The translations under genes and the position numbers were made by a program. A stretch of DNA of 60,214 bases from positions 1 through 60,214 of the forward strand of contig CALZEQ010000015.1 of assembly GCA_945641355.1 (NCBI GenBank). Reading direction: 5' to 3'. The first letter of the stretch is position 1; each line of letters begins with the position of its first letter. Positions 6,585 through 15,150 of this stretch are shown in pieces. The stretch comes from an uncultured Mediterranea sp. (GTDB taxonomy: Bacteria > Bacteroidota > Bacteroidia > Bacteroidales > Bacteroidaceae). The notes under the pieces were generated by a model that was not told where the DNA came from, searched no databases, and worked only from the letters and a program-made list of their open reading frames with translations.

Positions 6585-9500
6585 CTATTCGCTGACCTGC
6601 AACAAAAAGCGGTCTGAACGGGCTGCAAACGCCGGTGCATAGGCCGACTGCAGCGTAGCCACACCGGCCTCGTACCGTCCGCTGCGAGCTACCCGACAGC
6701 TGTATTCGAATACGTAGACACCCTTCGCCAAGCGGTCGAAGAAGAGATGGGTGGCAGCGTCCTCTATCTCCATATAGTAGCCGGTGCCTTGCCCCCACCG
6801 ATAGCCTGAACGGGTCTGGATAGGCTCCAGACAGGCAGCACGGGCATCCTTCAGCTGTACGAAGTCCATTGCTTGCCCCACCCGGACCACCAAGCGCGTC
6901 ACCACCTTCTCACCCGGCTTCAGCACCGAGGCCGCCGTAAGGGGTTGCAACGAGGGGCGTCCCGTCGGATCCATCCGTTCCACATACAGACGCTTCTCCA
7001 CCTGCAGCTCCTCAACGGACTGCCGGTGCAGGTCGGCTATAGGCGAAAGGTATTGCGCATAGAGGGCTCCCCAGGCCATGCCGTCGTCCTGCTTCTCTAC
7101 CGTCAGCGTACGGGCCTGCAGGGTCGACGACGTGTCGGCATAGCTCCGCTTCACATAGGCCAGTCCCGCCTCAGCCTCCTCCGAACGGGTCGTGAGGGTC
7201 TCGTTACCGATGCGGGCCGACACCTCACCCCGACTCTCCAGCAAGCGGCTTTCCCCACCCATCAGTGCATAGATGGCATCGGCTGTAGCGACCGGTGAGT
7301 TCCAGGACGTCGTCTGCTTCTGCCTCAGCAGCCAGATTTTCATCTCCTCCAGCAGTTCATCGTTCTCAGGAGAGAGGGCCAATGCCTCCATCGCCGCCAC
7401 CTGAATCGAGACAGGCCACATTCCCCAGCCTGCGTATGCGTCATGGAAAGCGAACCAGGCCCCCCGTCCCTCTTGCCGTACCAGGTGTTCGCGGATAGAG
7501 GCCTGGAAGGCGGCCGCCTCCCTCTTTCGTCCGGCCTTCCACAGGATGAAGGCTGCCTTCGCCTTGTACAGGATGGAACCATTCTCCAATCCTTGTCCCA
7601 CTTTATCCAGGAAGTAGGTATAGGCGGCTTTGTTTTCGCTGGGCACCTTCTCCTGCCCCAAGGCTATCAGGTAGAGGTAGTGGCAGGCGGCATCCGAGAG
7701 CAGGGCATCCCGATGACCCTCCTTCTCCATCTTACGCAAGCGGAGGTACTCCTCGCGTGCCTGCCGGTGCAGATAGCCGAAGGCTTTCCGACAGAGTGCG
7801 AGCTGCTCGGCAGAGGGAGCCTCGCCCGTCAGCTGCGGCAGGCGGAGCAGCAGCGCGGTGATATAGCCCGTCAACTGACGATGGCCCGGCATTCCCTTGT
7901 ACCAGCACCAGGAGCCATCGGCCTCCTGCAGTTTCTGCAGAGCAGTCAGCGAGGAGGCAAGGCGGTTGGCCAGCTGGTTCACATCAAACAGCGTGGAGAG
8001 GCGGGCCTTGCGGTCGGCTTCATCCGTTGCCTCCATGACCCAAGGCGACTCGTCCAGCAGGATGTTCTTCAGCTCCTGATTCTGCTCCAGTCGGCTCAGG
8101 AAACTCTCCTTCCCGTTTCCGGCTTGCTTCCAGCGTTCGATGACCGCCTGCAGGCGCGGCTGGCTCCCGGCAATGGAAGCAGCCAACGAGTTGGCATAGA
8201 AGGCGGTAGCCCATACCACAGCGTTGTCGGTTGTCGGCAGGCTGAGCGAGGGAAGTGCCTGCACCGCCAGCCAAGCCGGATTGCCGGTCAGTTCCAGCGT
8301 CAGGCGGCGTCGGGTAGCGGTAGGACTACGGTGATTGAAGAGCGAATCCAGGGCATAACTCCGTTTCTGCCCGCCCTGCAAGGTGAAGGGCAATGTCTCG
8401 GTCACGGCCATACGGTCGCTCAACACAGGGAGCAGCTGTTGCTCGCCGTCGCTGAACGACCCTCCATCGGCCACCAGCCGTATGCCCAGCAGTGCGAGAC
8501 GGTCGTCGGCCTCGAAGGCGAAGTCTACCACCTGCCGTCCGCCTGCCTCCGTCCGGAAGCGTACCTTCTGTGTGGAGAGTACGCGCTCCGTCAGCGGGTC
8601 GAACAAGGTCATGCGTACCGTTCCCTTGACCGTCTGTTCCGACAGATTGGCCACCGTAGCCGCTACGTGGGTGCGGTCTCCCGTCCGCATGAAGCGAGGT
8701 AGATTGGGAGTCAGCATGAACTCCTTGGCTGTGACCACACCGGCCTCTATCCGACCGGTCATCATATCGCGTGTATGGGCTATTCCACGGAAGTTCCACC
8801 GGGTGAGGCTCTGCGGCATGGTGAAGGCAAAGGAGATGCGCCCCAGCGAGTCGGTACGCAGATGGGGATAGAAGAAGGCCGTCTCGGCAAAGTTCGTGCG
8901 CACATCGGCCGCAGGTAACAGGCGAGGTTCCTCCTGTCCTCCGGCATCCTCCTCATCCGCCGCAACAGACTCCGCACGTGCGGCCTCAGCTACGGGAAGT
9001 GCCGCTTTGAGCGAGACCGTCTCAAGCCATACGCCATCGGTCGTCGCAGCGGCATTCGACTTCATCCAGAGGCGCGATGTCACTCCCCTTCCCCCCAGTC
9101 TGCCGGCGGGAGCGGTATAGAAGCTGTCGAAGCTCCATCCGGGTATCTTCCAGCGCTTCCACGGATAGTCGAGTGCAAGATAGGCCGAGTGATGGCCACT
9201 GCGACCGTGGAAGGGCGCGAAGTAGCGGGTAGAGGGTGCCCAGCGAAGCGAAGGACGATGAGGAGCCAGCAAATCCAACGACGCATCATACATCAAGGCC
9301 AGCAGTTCGGCATCGGGCACTCCTCCTTGTGGAGCGTTCAGCACCAGCCGCCACTCCTCTTCACTGCCCGGGCGCAGACGGTCGCGGAACACCTCCCACT
9401 TCAGTTGCAGCGTACGCTCCGGCCCCCGCTTCTGCAAGCGCACCTGCTGTTCGTACAGTTTTCCCTCCTTTACCAAGCTGAACAGAATGGTCACCCCCTC

Positions 9501-12398
9501 GCCGTAACGCGGTTGGTAGGGTATCTCCATGCGCATCAGCGTGTCACTCAGCAGGATGGAGCGGCTCTCTATCCGCTGTGTGGCATCAAACAGATCCATC
9601 CACATACAAACGTCGCGGTGCGAAGTGCCCACCAAGAATACGGCTGGTCGCTCCGCATCAAACTCCGTCTGCTCCACCTCGCAGAACAGGTCGGCAGCGT
9701 AGGGCAACCGAACATCCCGACGGGAGTAGAGCAGGCACGTAGCCGAGCGGTTGGCAGCGAACGAATCGGGCACCTCGCGTCCCAATGAATCGAGCACAGA
9801 GAGTTCCAGACGGTAACGGCCGGAGGGCACATTGCGCCAGGCCGAGAAGTCGTGCGGACGGTTGGTCTGGAAACGCCCTTCCGCTGTCACCCGCTCCTCG
9901 CCCTCTCGGTAGAGGCGGTAGTAGCCGGCCAGCGGTTGCGGCACCTGCTGTGCGTTCTCTATCCGCACAGTGAAGGAGAGTGAATCCTCCTTGCAGAGCT
10001 GCGGCGGCAGCGTGGTCTGGAAGAAGTAACGATGTCCATCAGCCTGCAGGGTGCAGGTGGCGGTCTGTGTCTCCCCCACCTCATCGGTCACCGTCGCATC
10101 CACCCGATAGGTGGCAGAAGCCGGATGCTTCCGTGCGTAGGGCGATGAGGGAACAGGGCGTTCCAAGGTGCAGGGCAACGTGAAGCGTCCTTCGTCGTCC
10201 AGCAGCAGCGTGTCCGACTGCAACGGGGTCTGTGTAGCAGCACCCCACCCTACCGCATCGCTGCTGCACGTCACCGTATAGGCGATGGGCAGGCGGCTGG
10301 CAGGCATCCCATGCAGCGTCTTCACCCGGCCTGTCAGAGAAAGGCGGTCGCCCACCCGATAGGGTTCGCTGACGGGGTCAAAGCTGATTTCAAATGTAGG
10401 ACGTCTGTATTCTTCCACCCGGATGGAGGCACTTCCTTCCCCCGAGCCGGTACGCAACGTGAAACGACCGTTCAGGCAATGCGACGGCAAGACAAATTCG
10501 GTGGCAAAGGAGCCGAAATCACCCGTACGGACTGACCGGGAGGCTATCACCTTCCGATTGACATCCAGCAGCTGTAGCTCGTACTCGCGGTCGGGCGTGA
10601 CGGCAGCCTGCGCCTCGGTAGCACTGTAGGCCACTCCCTTGACATAGACTGTCTGACCGGGTCGGTAGAGCGCACGGTCGGTAAGGAGCGTCAGCGACCG
10701 GACAGGTTGCTGTCCGTCGTGTCGCCGTGCCGGCAGCAGGTAGAGGGATTGAGAGGGCATGGCCCGGTCGTCCCCCTTGCGGGCTACATAGGTGCGGATG
10801 CATTCATTCCTGTCAATCAACGCCTTCCCGCCGGCATTGGTGGTCACCTCAGCCAGCAGTTCCCTCTTGCCGCCCTGTCCGTAGCCATAGCAGTTCACCA
10901 CCGCCCCCTCTACGGGGTGGCCCGAACAGGCATCCACCACACAGAACTCCGTCTGCCCGTTACCCAGATTCAGTGTCAGCACCTTCAGGCGGGTCAGAGC
11001 CAGATAGGTCTCTGTGGCAGGTTCGTTGCGGTCGGAGAGCAGCCGGACGATGTAGACACCCGGCTGGGAAGGCAGACCAAGGGTAAGGGTCGTATCCGAA
11101 GGCAGATAGCCCCACTCCTCGGCAGCGTAGCCGGCCTTTGGTTGCGGAAGCAGCCTGACAGGCCGTGAATCGATGCAGCGGGCGTGCTGCCGATAGGTCT
11201 GCCGGGTAATGGCATCCTCGGGCACTTCGGCAAAGTCGGTGGCATAGAGGCGCAGTGTGACGGCCGACGCACGGGTGTAGGTCAACCGCACCGGCAGAGA
11301 ATCACCGGGATAGCCTCCCGCCTCCTCCAAATGGAGGCTCACGGCGGGATGTGTCAGCTGTTCGCGCACCTGCTTCAAGGCATCGATGCGGGCATAAGCG
11401 GCATAGCGACGGATGCCTTCGTCGCAGGTATGCAAGGCAGCTGGCAGGTCTCCCGGCCGAGCCCGTTCACTCAGCAGACGAGCCTTGCGCAGGTAGATTT
11501 CCGCAGCCAGCTGTTGCGGACCAAACTCCTCGGCCAAGGCATCCAGGCGTTGCAGATAGCGTTGGCGGGCATCGGCCAGACAGGCATCGTAGTCGAGATA
11601 AGGTGCAACCGATGTCGTCTGCCGCTCCATCTGCCACTCGGCCTCGTCCAGCGACAGCAGCAGGACGGCCTCCTCCGCACCGGGTCGCTCCCGATAGCGA
11701 CGTATCGCCGTCTGATAGAGGGTATCTATGCGGTACGGTATCCGGTCGTCCTCAGCCAGGGAGGAGTGGAACCGTCTGTCGATGTCCACAGCCCGACGGA
11801 GCAGCAGATGATACATATCGTGTCCGTAATGACGGCTGTCAGCCCCCTGCAGGACGAAAGGAAGGTAACTGCCGGAAGAGCTCTTCATCAACGGCTCCAC
11901 ATCGGCCAGCGAAGCATCAATGTGCCGCCGGATGCGTCGGAGCAACAGGCGGAAGCTTCCTTCGCGCATATCGGTCGGTTCGTCACCCTCCTCCACATCC
12001 AGGTGGCTGTTCTGCATCAGCTTCCATCGGTTGGCCTCTCCCCAGTCGGCATACCGCCCGGCCAGCAGCGAGTGCAGGATGGCACGCTCCACAGGACGTG
12101 TCTCTTGTCCGGCCCATTGCTCCATGCGCTGCACGTTCGGAAACAGACTGTCGGGCATCAGTGCCTCCTGAACCTCCTCCCTACAGAGCGTAGCCTTCAG
12201 CAACTGAGACACCTGCCGCTCGGCCACGGCCTTGTCGGCCACCCGGCCGGCCAGTTCCATCACCCGCTGCGGCAATCCCTTGCTACGCGCCTCGTCTATC
12301 TGTTTCCACAAGCTGTCATACGTCTGCGCCCGCAGCTGCAGCCCGGTCATCACCATCAGACACACCGTCAAGAATCGTCGTAGATATACTCTTTTCAT
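6585..12398 (-). CDS. Giant alpha-2-macroglobulin family protein (no thioester)
   Basis: The product is about 1937 residues with a signal peptide (MKRVYLRRFLTVCLMVMTG, cut near LRAQ). I start at ATG 12398; the frame opens six bases earlier at a GTG. The N-terminal third is helical. An MG2 macroglobulin domain is marked by LTDRALYRPGQTVYVKG (about 575-590). The central A2M signature region contains AETAFFYPHLRTDSLGRISF and FTMPQSLTRWNFRG. The C-terminal third is an alpha-alpha toroid (thiol-ester-like) domain with GSWCWYKGM, then a receptor-like end. The CxEQ thioester motif is absent; the equivalent region reads LPTTDNAVVWATAFY. Bacteroidota proteins of this kind are envelope-associated and proposed to trap proteases physically. 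It stands alone on the minus strand, downstream of the micro-peptide operon terminator. Confidence 0.9.
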   Translation of the reverse strand: MKRVYLRRFLTVCLMVMTGLQLRAQTYDSLWKQIDEARSKGLPQRVMELAGRVADKAVAERQVSQLLKATLCREEVQEALMPDSLFPNVQRMEQWAGQETRPVERAILHSLLAGRYADWGEANRWKLMQNSHLDVEEGDEPTDMREGSFRLLLRRIRRHIDASLADVEPLMKSSSGSYLPFVLQGADSRHYGHDMYHLLLRRAVDIDRRFHSSLAEDDRIPYRIDTLYQTAIRRYRERPGAEEAVLLLSLDEAEWQMERQTTSVAPYLDYDACLADARQRYLQRLDALAEEFGPQQLAAEIYLRKARLLSERARPGDLPAALHTCDEGIRRYAAYARIDALKQVREQLTHPAVSLHLEEAGGYPGDSLPVRLTYTRASAVTLRLYATDFAEVPEDAITRQTYRQHARCIDSRPVRLLPQPKAGYAAEEWGYLPSDTTLTLGLPSQPGVYIVRLLSDRNEPATETYLALTRLKVLTLNLGNGQTEFCVVDACSGHPVEGAVVNCYGYGQGGKRELLAEVTTNAGGKALIDRNECIRTYVARKGDDRAMPSQSLYLLPARRHDGQQPVRSLTLLTDRALYRPGQTVYVKGVAYSATEAQAAVTPDREYELQLLDVNRKVIASRSVRTGDFGSFATEFVLPSHCLNGRFTLRTGSGEGSASIRVEEYRRPTFEISFDPVSEPYRVGDRLSLTGRVKTLHGMPASRLPIAYTVTCSSDAVGWGAATQTPLQSDTLLLDDEGRFTLPCTLERPVPSSPYARKHPASATYRVDATVTDEVGETQTATCTLQADGHRYFFQTTLPPQLCKEDSLSFTVRIENAQQVPQPLAGYYRLYREGEERVTAEGRFQTNRPHDFSAWRNVPSGRYRLELSVLDSLGREVPDSFAANRSATCLLYSRRDVRLPYAADLFCEVEQTEFDAERPAVFLVGTSHRDVCMWMDLFDATQRIESRSILLSDTLMRMEIPYQPRYGEGVTILFSLVKEGKLYEQQVRLQKRGPERTLQLKWEVFRDRLRPGSEEEWRLVLNAPQGGVPDAELLALMYDASLDLLAPHRPSLRWAPSTRYFAPFHGRSGHHSAYLALDYPWKRWKIPGWSFDSFYTAPAGRLGGRGVTSRLWMKSNAAATTDGVWLETVSLKAALPVAEAARAESVAADEEDAGGQEEPRLLPAADVRTNFAETAFFYPHLRTDSLGRISFAFTMPQSLTRWNFRGIAHTRDMMTGRIEAGVVTAKEFMLTPNLPRFMRTGDRTHVAATVANLSEQTVKGTVRMTLFDPLTERVLSTQKVRFRTEAGGRQVVDFAFEADDRLALLGIRLVADGGSFSDGEQQLLPVLSDRMAVTETLPFTLQGGQKRSYALDSLFNHRSPTATRRRLTLELTGNPAWLAVQALPSLSLPTTDNAVVWATAFYANSLAASIAGSQPRLQAVIERWKQAGNGKESFLSRLEQNQELKNILLDESPWVMEATDEADRKARLSTLFDVNQLANRLASSLTALQKLQEADGSWCWYKGMPGHRQLTGYITALLLRLPQLTGEAPSAEQLALCRKAFGYLHRQAREEYLRLRKMEKEGHRDALLSDAACHYLYLIALGQEKVPSENKAAYTYFLDKVGQGLENGSILYKAKAAFILWKAGRKREAAAFQASIREHLVRQEGRGAWFAFHDAYAGWGMWPVSIQVAAMEALALSPENDELLEEMKIWLLRQKQTTSWNSPVATADAIYALMGGESRLLESRGEVSARIGNETLTTRSEEAEAGLAYVKRSYADTSSTLQARTLTVEKQDDGMAWGALYAQYLSPIADLHRQSVEELQVEKRLYVERMDPTGRPSLQPLTAASVLKPGEKVVTRLVVRVGQAMDFVQLKDARAACLEPIQTRSGYRWGQGTGYYMEIEDAATHLFFDRLAKGVYVFEYSCRVARSGRYEAGVATLQSAYAPAFAARSDRFLLQVSE

Positions 12399-12544
12399 AC
12401 ACACACGTTTTTTTCTGAGACATTATACACGGACAGTCTCCCTGCCCCGAAGGCAGCTGCCGAATCCTCTACAAAGGAAACAATTCAAACGGAAAGAAAC
12501 GAACAGAGAATGATAAAAAAACTTAGAGCCGCTCCGTCCACACG

Positions 12545-12586
12545 CAAAAAGAGGGATATCCCTTCCGAAAAAGGAATATCCCTCTT
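12545..12586 (-). terminator. Terminator of the micro-peptide operon
   Basis: A 16-bp stem with one mismatch (12549-12564 with 12571-12586, loop CCGAAA) is followed on the minus strand by TTTTTGC. It lies 23 nt past the stop of the last micro-gene and separates the operon from the alpha-2-macroglobulin gene. Confidence 0.8.
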
Positions 12587-12608
12587 GATATATGGAGATT
12601 TACTTCGT

Positions 12609-12704
12609 TTACATCTGGAGGCTGTAGTATCGCATGGCCTCCATCCAGTTCTTACCTGCAGCGGCAAGAACGTTCTTCAATGAATTTACAACTTTCTTTG
12701 CCAT
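12609..12704 (-). CDS. Micro-peptide A (31 aa), third of a tandem set
   Basis: The product is MAKKVVNSLKNVLAAAGKNW followed by MEAMRYYSLQM. It is basic, rich in Met and aromatic residues, and predicted as an amphipathic helix. The core SLKNVLAAAGKNWMEAMRYY aligns with micro-peptide B (TLKRFLAEVGRNEMLMMGYT) as LK-x2-LA-x2-G-[KR]-N-x-M-x2-M-x-Y, which supports paralogy. It is the last gene before a strong terminator. No clear Shine-Dalgarno precedes it; a small hairpin (GGTCAT/ATGACC, 12731-12746) lies between it and gene B. I do not recognise the family. Possible roles are a membrane-active peptide, a signal or a small regulator. The coding claim rests on the paralogous pattern and the framed operon. 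Confidence 0.65.
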   Translation of the reverse strand: MAKKVVNSLKNVLAAAGKNWMEAMRYYSLQM

Positions 12705-12780
12705 AATGATTTGTGATTTGTCTGGTTAAGGGTCATCTGCATGACCACACTCTGATTTACATTCTCTCTTTGTCAGTTGC

Positions 12781-12873
12781 TTACTTCTTGATGGTATATC
12801 CCATCATCAGCATCTCGTTTCTGCCTACTTCGGCCAGAAAACGCTTCAATGTCATAACCATGTTCTTTTTCAT
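12781..12873 (-). CDS. Micro-peptide B (30 aa), second of a tandem set
   Basis: The product is MKKNMVMTLKRFLAEVGRNE followed by MLMMGYTIKK. It has seven basic residues, six methionines and one aromatic Tyr near the end. It shares its core pattern with micro-peptide A. The spacing is regular: starts lie at 13034, 12873 and 12704, that is 161 and 169 bp apart. There is no strong ribosome binding site. It has no signal-peptide cleavage pattern, double-Gly leader or cysteine, so it is not an obvious bacteriocin precursor or RiPP. Function unknown. Confidence 0.65.
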   Translation of the reverse strand: MKKNMVMTLKRFLAEVGRNEMLMMGYTIKK

Positions 12874-12959
12874 AATCGTGTAGGATTTTAAATTAAAAAA
12901 CTAATACCTGAAAACTGTTCGGTTTCCCTTCTCTCAAAATCTCATCTCAGGACGGATGC

Positions 12960-13034
12960 TTAAAGCATCACGTAACCCCAGATATTCTTATCGGCATTGC
13001 CGAAATTTTTAAACATTTTCTTAATTTTCTTCAT
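12960..13034 (-). CDS. Micro-peptide C (24 aa), first of a tandem set
   Basis: The product is MKKIKKMFKNFGNADKNIWG followed by YVML. It is preceded by a perfect AGGAGG eight bases before the ATG (13043-13048 on the opposite strand), the strongest Shine-Dalgarno noticed in this window. A Bacteroidota-type promoter lies about 70 bp upstream. The N-terminus is strongly basic, the C-terminus hydrophobic. It resembles A and B in layout (basic start, G-N turn, Met/aromatic end) more than in exact sequence. Its excellent initiation signal argues that it is translated. Function unknown. Confidence 0.7.
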   Translation of the reverse strand: MKKIKKMFKNFGNADKNIWGYVML

Positions 13035-13110
13035 TTTGTTATCCTCCTAAATCAATCTTTGCCATCCCCTTTGGATAGCTGTTATCCTGTTATTTTTATG
13101 TTTTACAGCA

Positions 13111-13141
13111 CAAAAATAGAGCCTTTTTCTGAACCAGCAAG
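13111..13141 (-). promoter_or_regulatory. Promoter of the micro-peptide operon
   Basis: On the minus strand: CTTG (13138-13141), 19 bp, TATTTTTG (13111-13118). This fits the Bacteroidota primary-sigma consensus TTTG-N19-21-TAnnTTTG with one mismatch at -33. The inferred transcription start near 13104 gives a leader of about 70 nt to micro-gene C. Confidence 0.65.
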
Positions 13142-13334
13142 CGAAATAGGGAGAAAAAGTATGTTTTATAACATATTTCTTGATATACATCAAAAAGGGG
13201 GCTTACACAACAAAGATTTTGACAGAAATATACGACGTTTTGGCAGAGGATGGACAAGTTGTCACTTGTATCGGGTTCTATATATATAATATGGTATATA
13301 TAGATACAAGTTGGCCCAGGGTATGGAGAAAGCG

Positions 13335-13396
13335 AGAGGCGCAGCGTCACGGCAAGCGGCTTCCTGTGGTGGAAGGTTGTGTGACGTTGCGCCTCT
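13335..13396 (-). terminator. Long hairpin downstream of pepD
   Basis: A 16-bp stem (AGAGGCGCAGCGTCAC, 13335-13350, with 13381-13396) is broken by one wobble or mismatch. It lies 47 bp past the pepD stop. The T-tract on the minus strand is weak, and the stem pairs slightly better in plus-strand RNA (G-U), so the direction is uncertain. Confidence 0.45.
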
Positions 13397-13442
13397 GTAG
13401 GTTTATCTCATAGAGACATCCCTCTCTACGGATGCAGCGGGA

Positions 13443-14900
13443 TTATTTCTCGGGTGTCTGCTCCAAGGTGGCTATCAGGAAGTCGTAGAACTTGCTGACA
13501 GAGGGGATGTAGGCACGCTCGTCGGGTGAATGGGGTGAGCGCAGGGTCGGTCCGAAGGAGATCATATCCAGACCGGTACAGCTGGCACCGATGATGCCGC
13601 ACTCCAGACCGGCATGAATCACTTTGACTGCCGGCTTCGTGCCAAACTGCTTCTCGTACGAGAGGGTCATGGCGTGCAGGATGGGCGAGTCTACATTGGG
13701 CTGCCAGCCGCTATAGGCACCGCTCAGTTCCACCTTCATGCCGGCCATGCCGAAGCAAGCCGACAGGCTGTCGGCCAGGAAGTCTTTCATGGTGTCGCAC
13801 GAGCTACGGGCCAAAATCTTGACCGAAGCCTCGCCGCCGCCTATCGTTACGATGGCCAGGTTGGAAGAGGTCTCTACTGTATCGGGGATGGTAGGAATCA
13901 TGCGCGTCACACCATTTTGGCAAGCCATCAGTGCATTGATGAGGTTGTCCTGAATCTCTTCGGGCACCACGCCGGCAGGCACTTCGGCCTCCTCGATGCG
14001 CAGGGTGACACCGCTCTCGATGGGTGCATATTCGGCAGCGATTTGTGCCTCATATTCGGCAATGTATTCGTCCAGACCCTCCATGTCTTCGGGGTTGAAC
14101 AGCAGTACGGCATGTGCTTCGCGCGGAATGGCGTTGCGCATGTTGCCTCCCTGGAAAGAGGCCAGCTGGCAGTCGAACTCCACCAGCAGGTCGTGAGCCA
14201 CACGGGCCATCAGTTTGTTGGCATTGGCACGTCCTTCGTTGATTTCCAGTCCGGAGTGTCCGCCGCGCAGTCCCTTCAGCGTCAGCTTGCGGGCCACGAA
14301 TCCTTCGGGAGCCGCCTCCTCCTTGTATGCCAAGGTAGCCGTCAGGTCGATGCCGCCTGCACAGCCGATATAAAGTTCACCCTCGTCCTCCGAGTCCAGG
14401 TTGAGCAGGATTTCGCCCTGCAGCGTACCGGGCTTCAGTCCGAAGGCACCATACATGCCGGTCTCTTCATCCTTGGTAATCAATGCTTCCAGCGGGCCGT
14501 GACGCAGGTCGGTGGCTTCGAGCACCGCCATGATGGCAGCCACGCCCATGCCGTTGTCCGCACCCAGCGTCGTGCCGCAAGCCTTCAGCCAGTCGCCGTC
14601 CACGTAGGTCTCGATGGGGTCGGTGGTGAAGTCGTGCACCTTGTCATTGTTCTTCTGCGGCACCATGTCCATGTGTGCCTGCAGGATGACCCCCTTCCGG
14701 TTCTCCATGCCCGGTGTGGCAGGTTTGCGGATGATGACGTTGCCGGCTTCGTCCACAAACGACTCCAGTCCCAGGTTCTTTCCAAACTCCAGCAGGAAGG
14801 CGGTTATCTTCTCCATGTGTCCCGACGGACGAGGAATTCTCGTCAACGAATAAAAATGCTTCCACACATTCTGTGGAGCAAGGTCTTTGATAGTAGCCAT
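13443..14900 (-). CDS. pepD: Aminoacyl-histidine dipeptidase (Xaa-His dipeptidase)
   Basis: This 485-residue M20/M28-type zinc peptidase hydrolyses Xaa-His and other dipeptides in the cytoplasm. The metal-site motifs are in order: QAHMDMVPQKN (His and Asp ligands, about 79-89), TTLGADNGMGVAA (bridging Asp), TKDEETGMYGAFGL (catalytic Glu and ligand Glu), CAGGID, and a final ligand region near AGLECGIIG. Length and start (MATIKDLAPQNVWKHFYSL) are typical. A textbook promoter lies upstream at 14965-14995. It is a single-gene unit. Confidence 0.95.
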   Translation of the reverse strand: MATIKDLAPQNVWKHFYSLTRIPRPSGHMEKITAFLLEFGKNLGLESFVDEAGNVIIRKPATPGMENRKGVILQAHMDMVPQKNNDKVHDFTTDPIETYVDGDWLKACGTTLGADNGMGVAAIMAVLEATDLRHGPLEALITKDEETGMYGAFGLKPGTLQGEILLNLDSEDEGELYIGCAGGIDLTATLAYKEEAAPEGFVARKLTLKGLRGGHSGLEINEGRANANKLMARVAHDLLVEFDCQLASFQGGNMRNAIPREAHAVLLFNPEDMEGLDEYIAEYEAQIAAEYAPIESGVTLRIEEAEVPAGVVPEEIQDNLINALMACQNGVTRMIPTIPDTVETSSNLAIVTIGGGEASVKILARSSCDTMKDFLADSLSACFGMAGMKVELSGAYSGWQPNVDSPILHAMTLSYEKQFGTKPAVKVIHAGLECGIIGASCTGLDMISFGPTLRSPHSPDERAYIPSVSKFYDFLIATLEQTPEK

Positions 14901-14964
14901 AACACTATTTTTTTATAAGGTTAAGTACGAATGAGCGGGAAGGTCCCCCCTCCCCGTTGGTGGA

Positions 14965-14995
14965 CAAAGATAGTGCAAATCGAAAGCAGAACAAA
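14965..14995 (-). promoter_or_regulatory. Promoter of pepD
   Basis: On the minus strand: TTTG (14992-14995), 19 bp, TATCTTTG (14965-14972). Both boxes match the Bacteroidota consensus exactly. Confidence 0.8.
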
Positions 14996-15064
14996 ATAAG
15001 CTTGCTTATTTTTTTGCCGAGATGCAGCCTTTCTTCTATGAAAAGAGGGATGAACGGACAAAAA

Positions 15065-15096
15065 ATTGGCGACAATCAAAAAAATCCATACATTTG
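15065..15096 (+). promoter_or_regulatory. Promoter of the HAD-DUF3667 gene
   Basis: ATTG (15065-15068), 20 bp, TACATTTG (15089-15096). It is divergent from the pepD promoter. Confidence 0.7.
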
Positions 15097-15150
15097 CAGA
15101 CATAGAACCGAAAAGAGCAATTCCTATTCACAAATTAAACACCCGGAAAC

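Larger units (their letters stand above)
13035..13442. other. 408-bp intergenic region with structured DNA
   Basis: No convincing gene is present. The part near 13043-13141 holds the leader and promoter of the micro-peptide operon. Further on there is a 9-bp inverted repeat, ACTTGTATC (13264-13272) and GATACAAGT (13303-13311), around a TATATATA-rich core. A long hairpin follows at 13335-13396. Short frames crossing the region have no recognisable content. Confidence 0.7.

Noticed and set aside
11184..12383. 399-codon frame antisense to the alpha-2-macroglobulin gene (also 7443-8702)
   Set aside because: Low-complexity shadow translation; the minus-strand protein is clearly the real gene.
12485..12667. 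60-codon minus-strand frame overlapping the micro-peptide terminator
   Set aside because: It runs through the terminator hairpin and out of frame with micro-peptide A.
13614..14918. 434-codon frame antisense to pepD
   Set aside because: pepD is an unmistakable full-length enzyme on the other strand.
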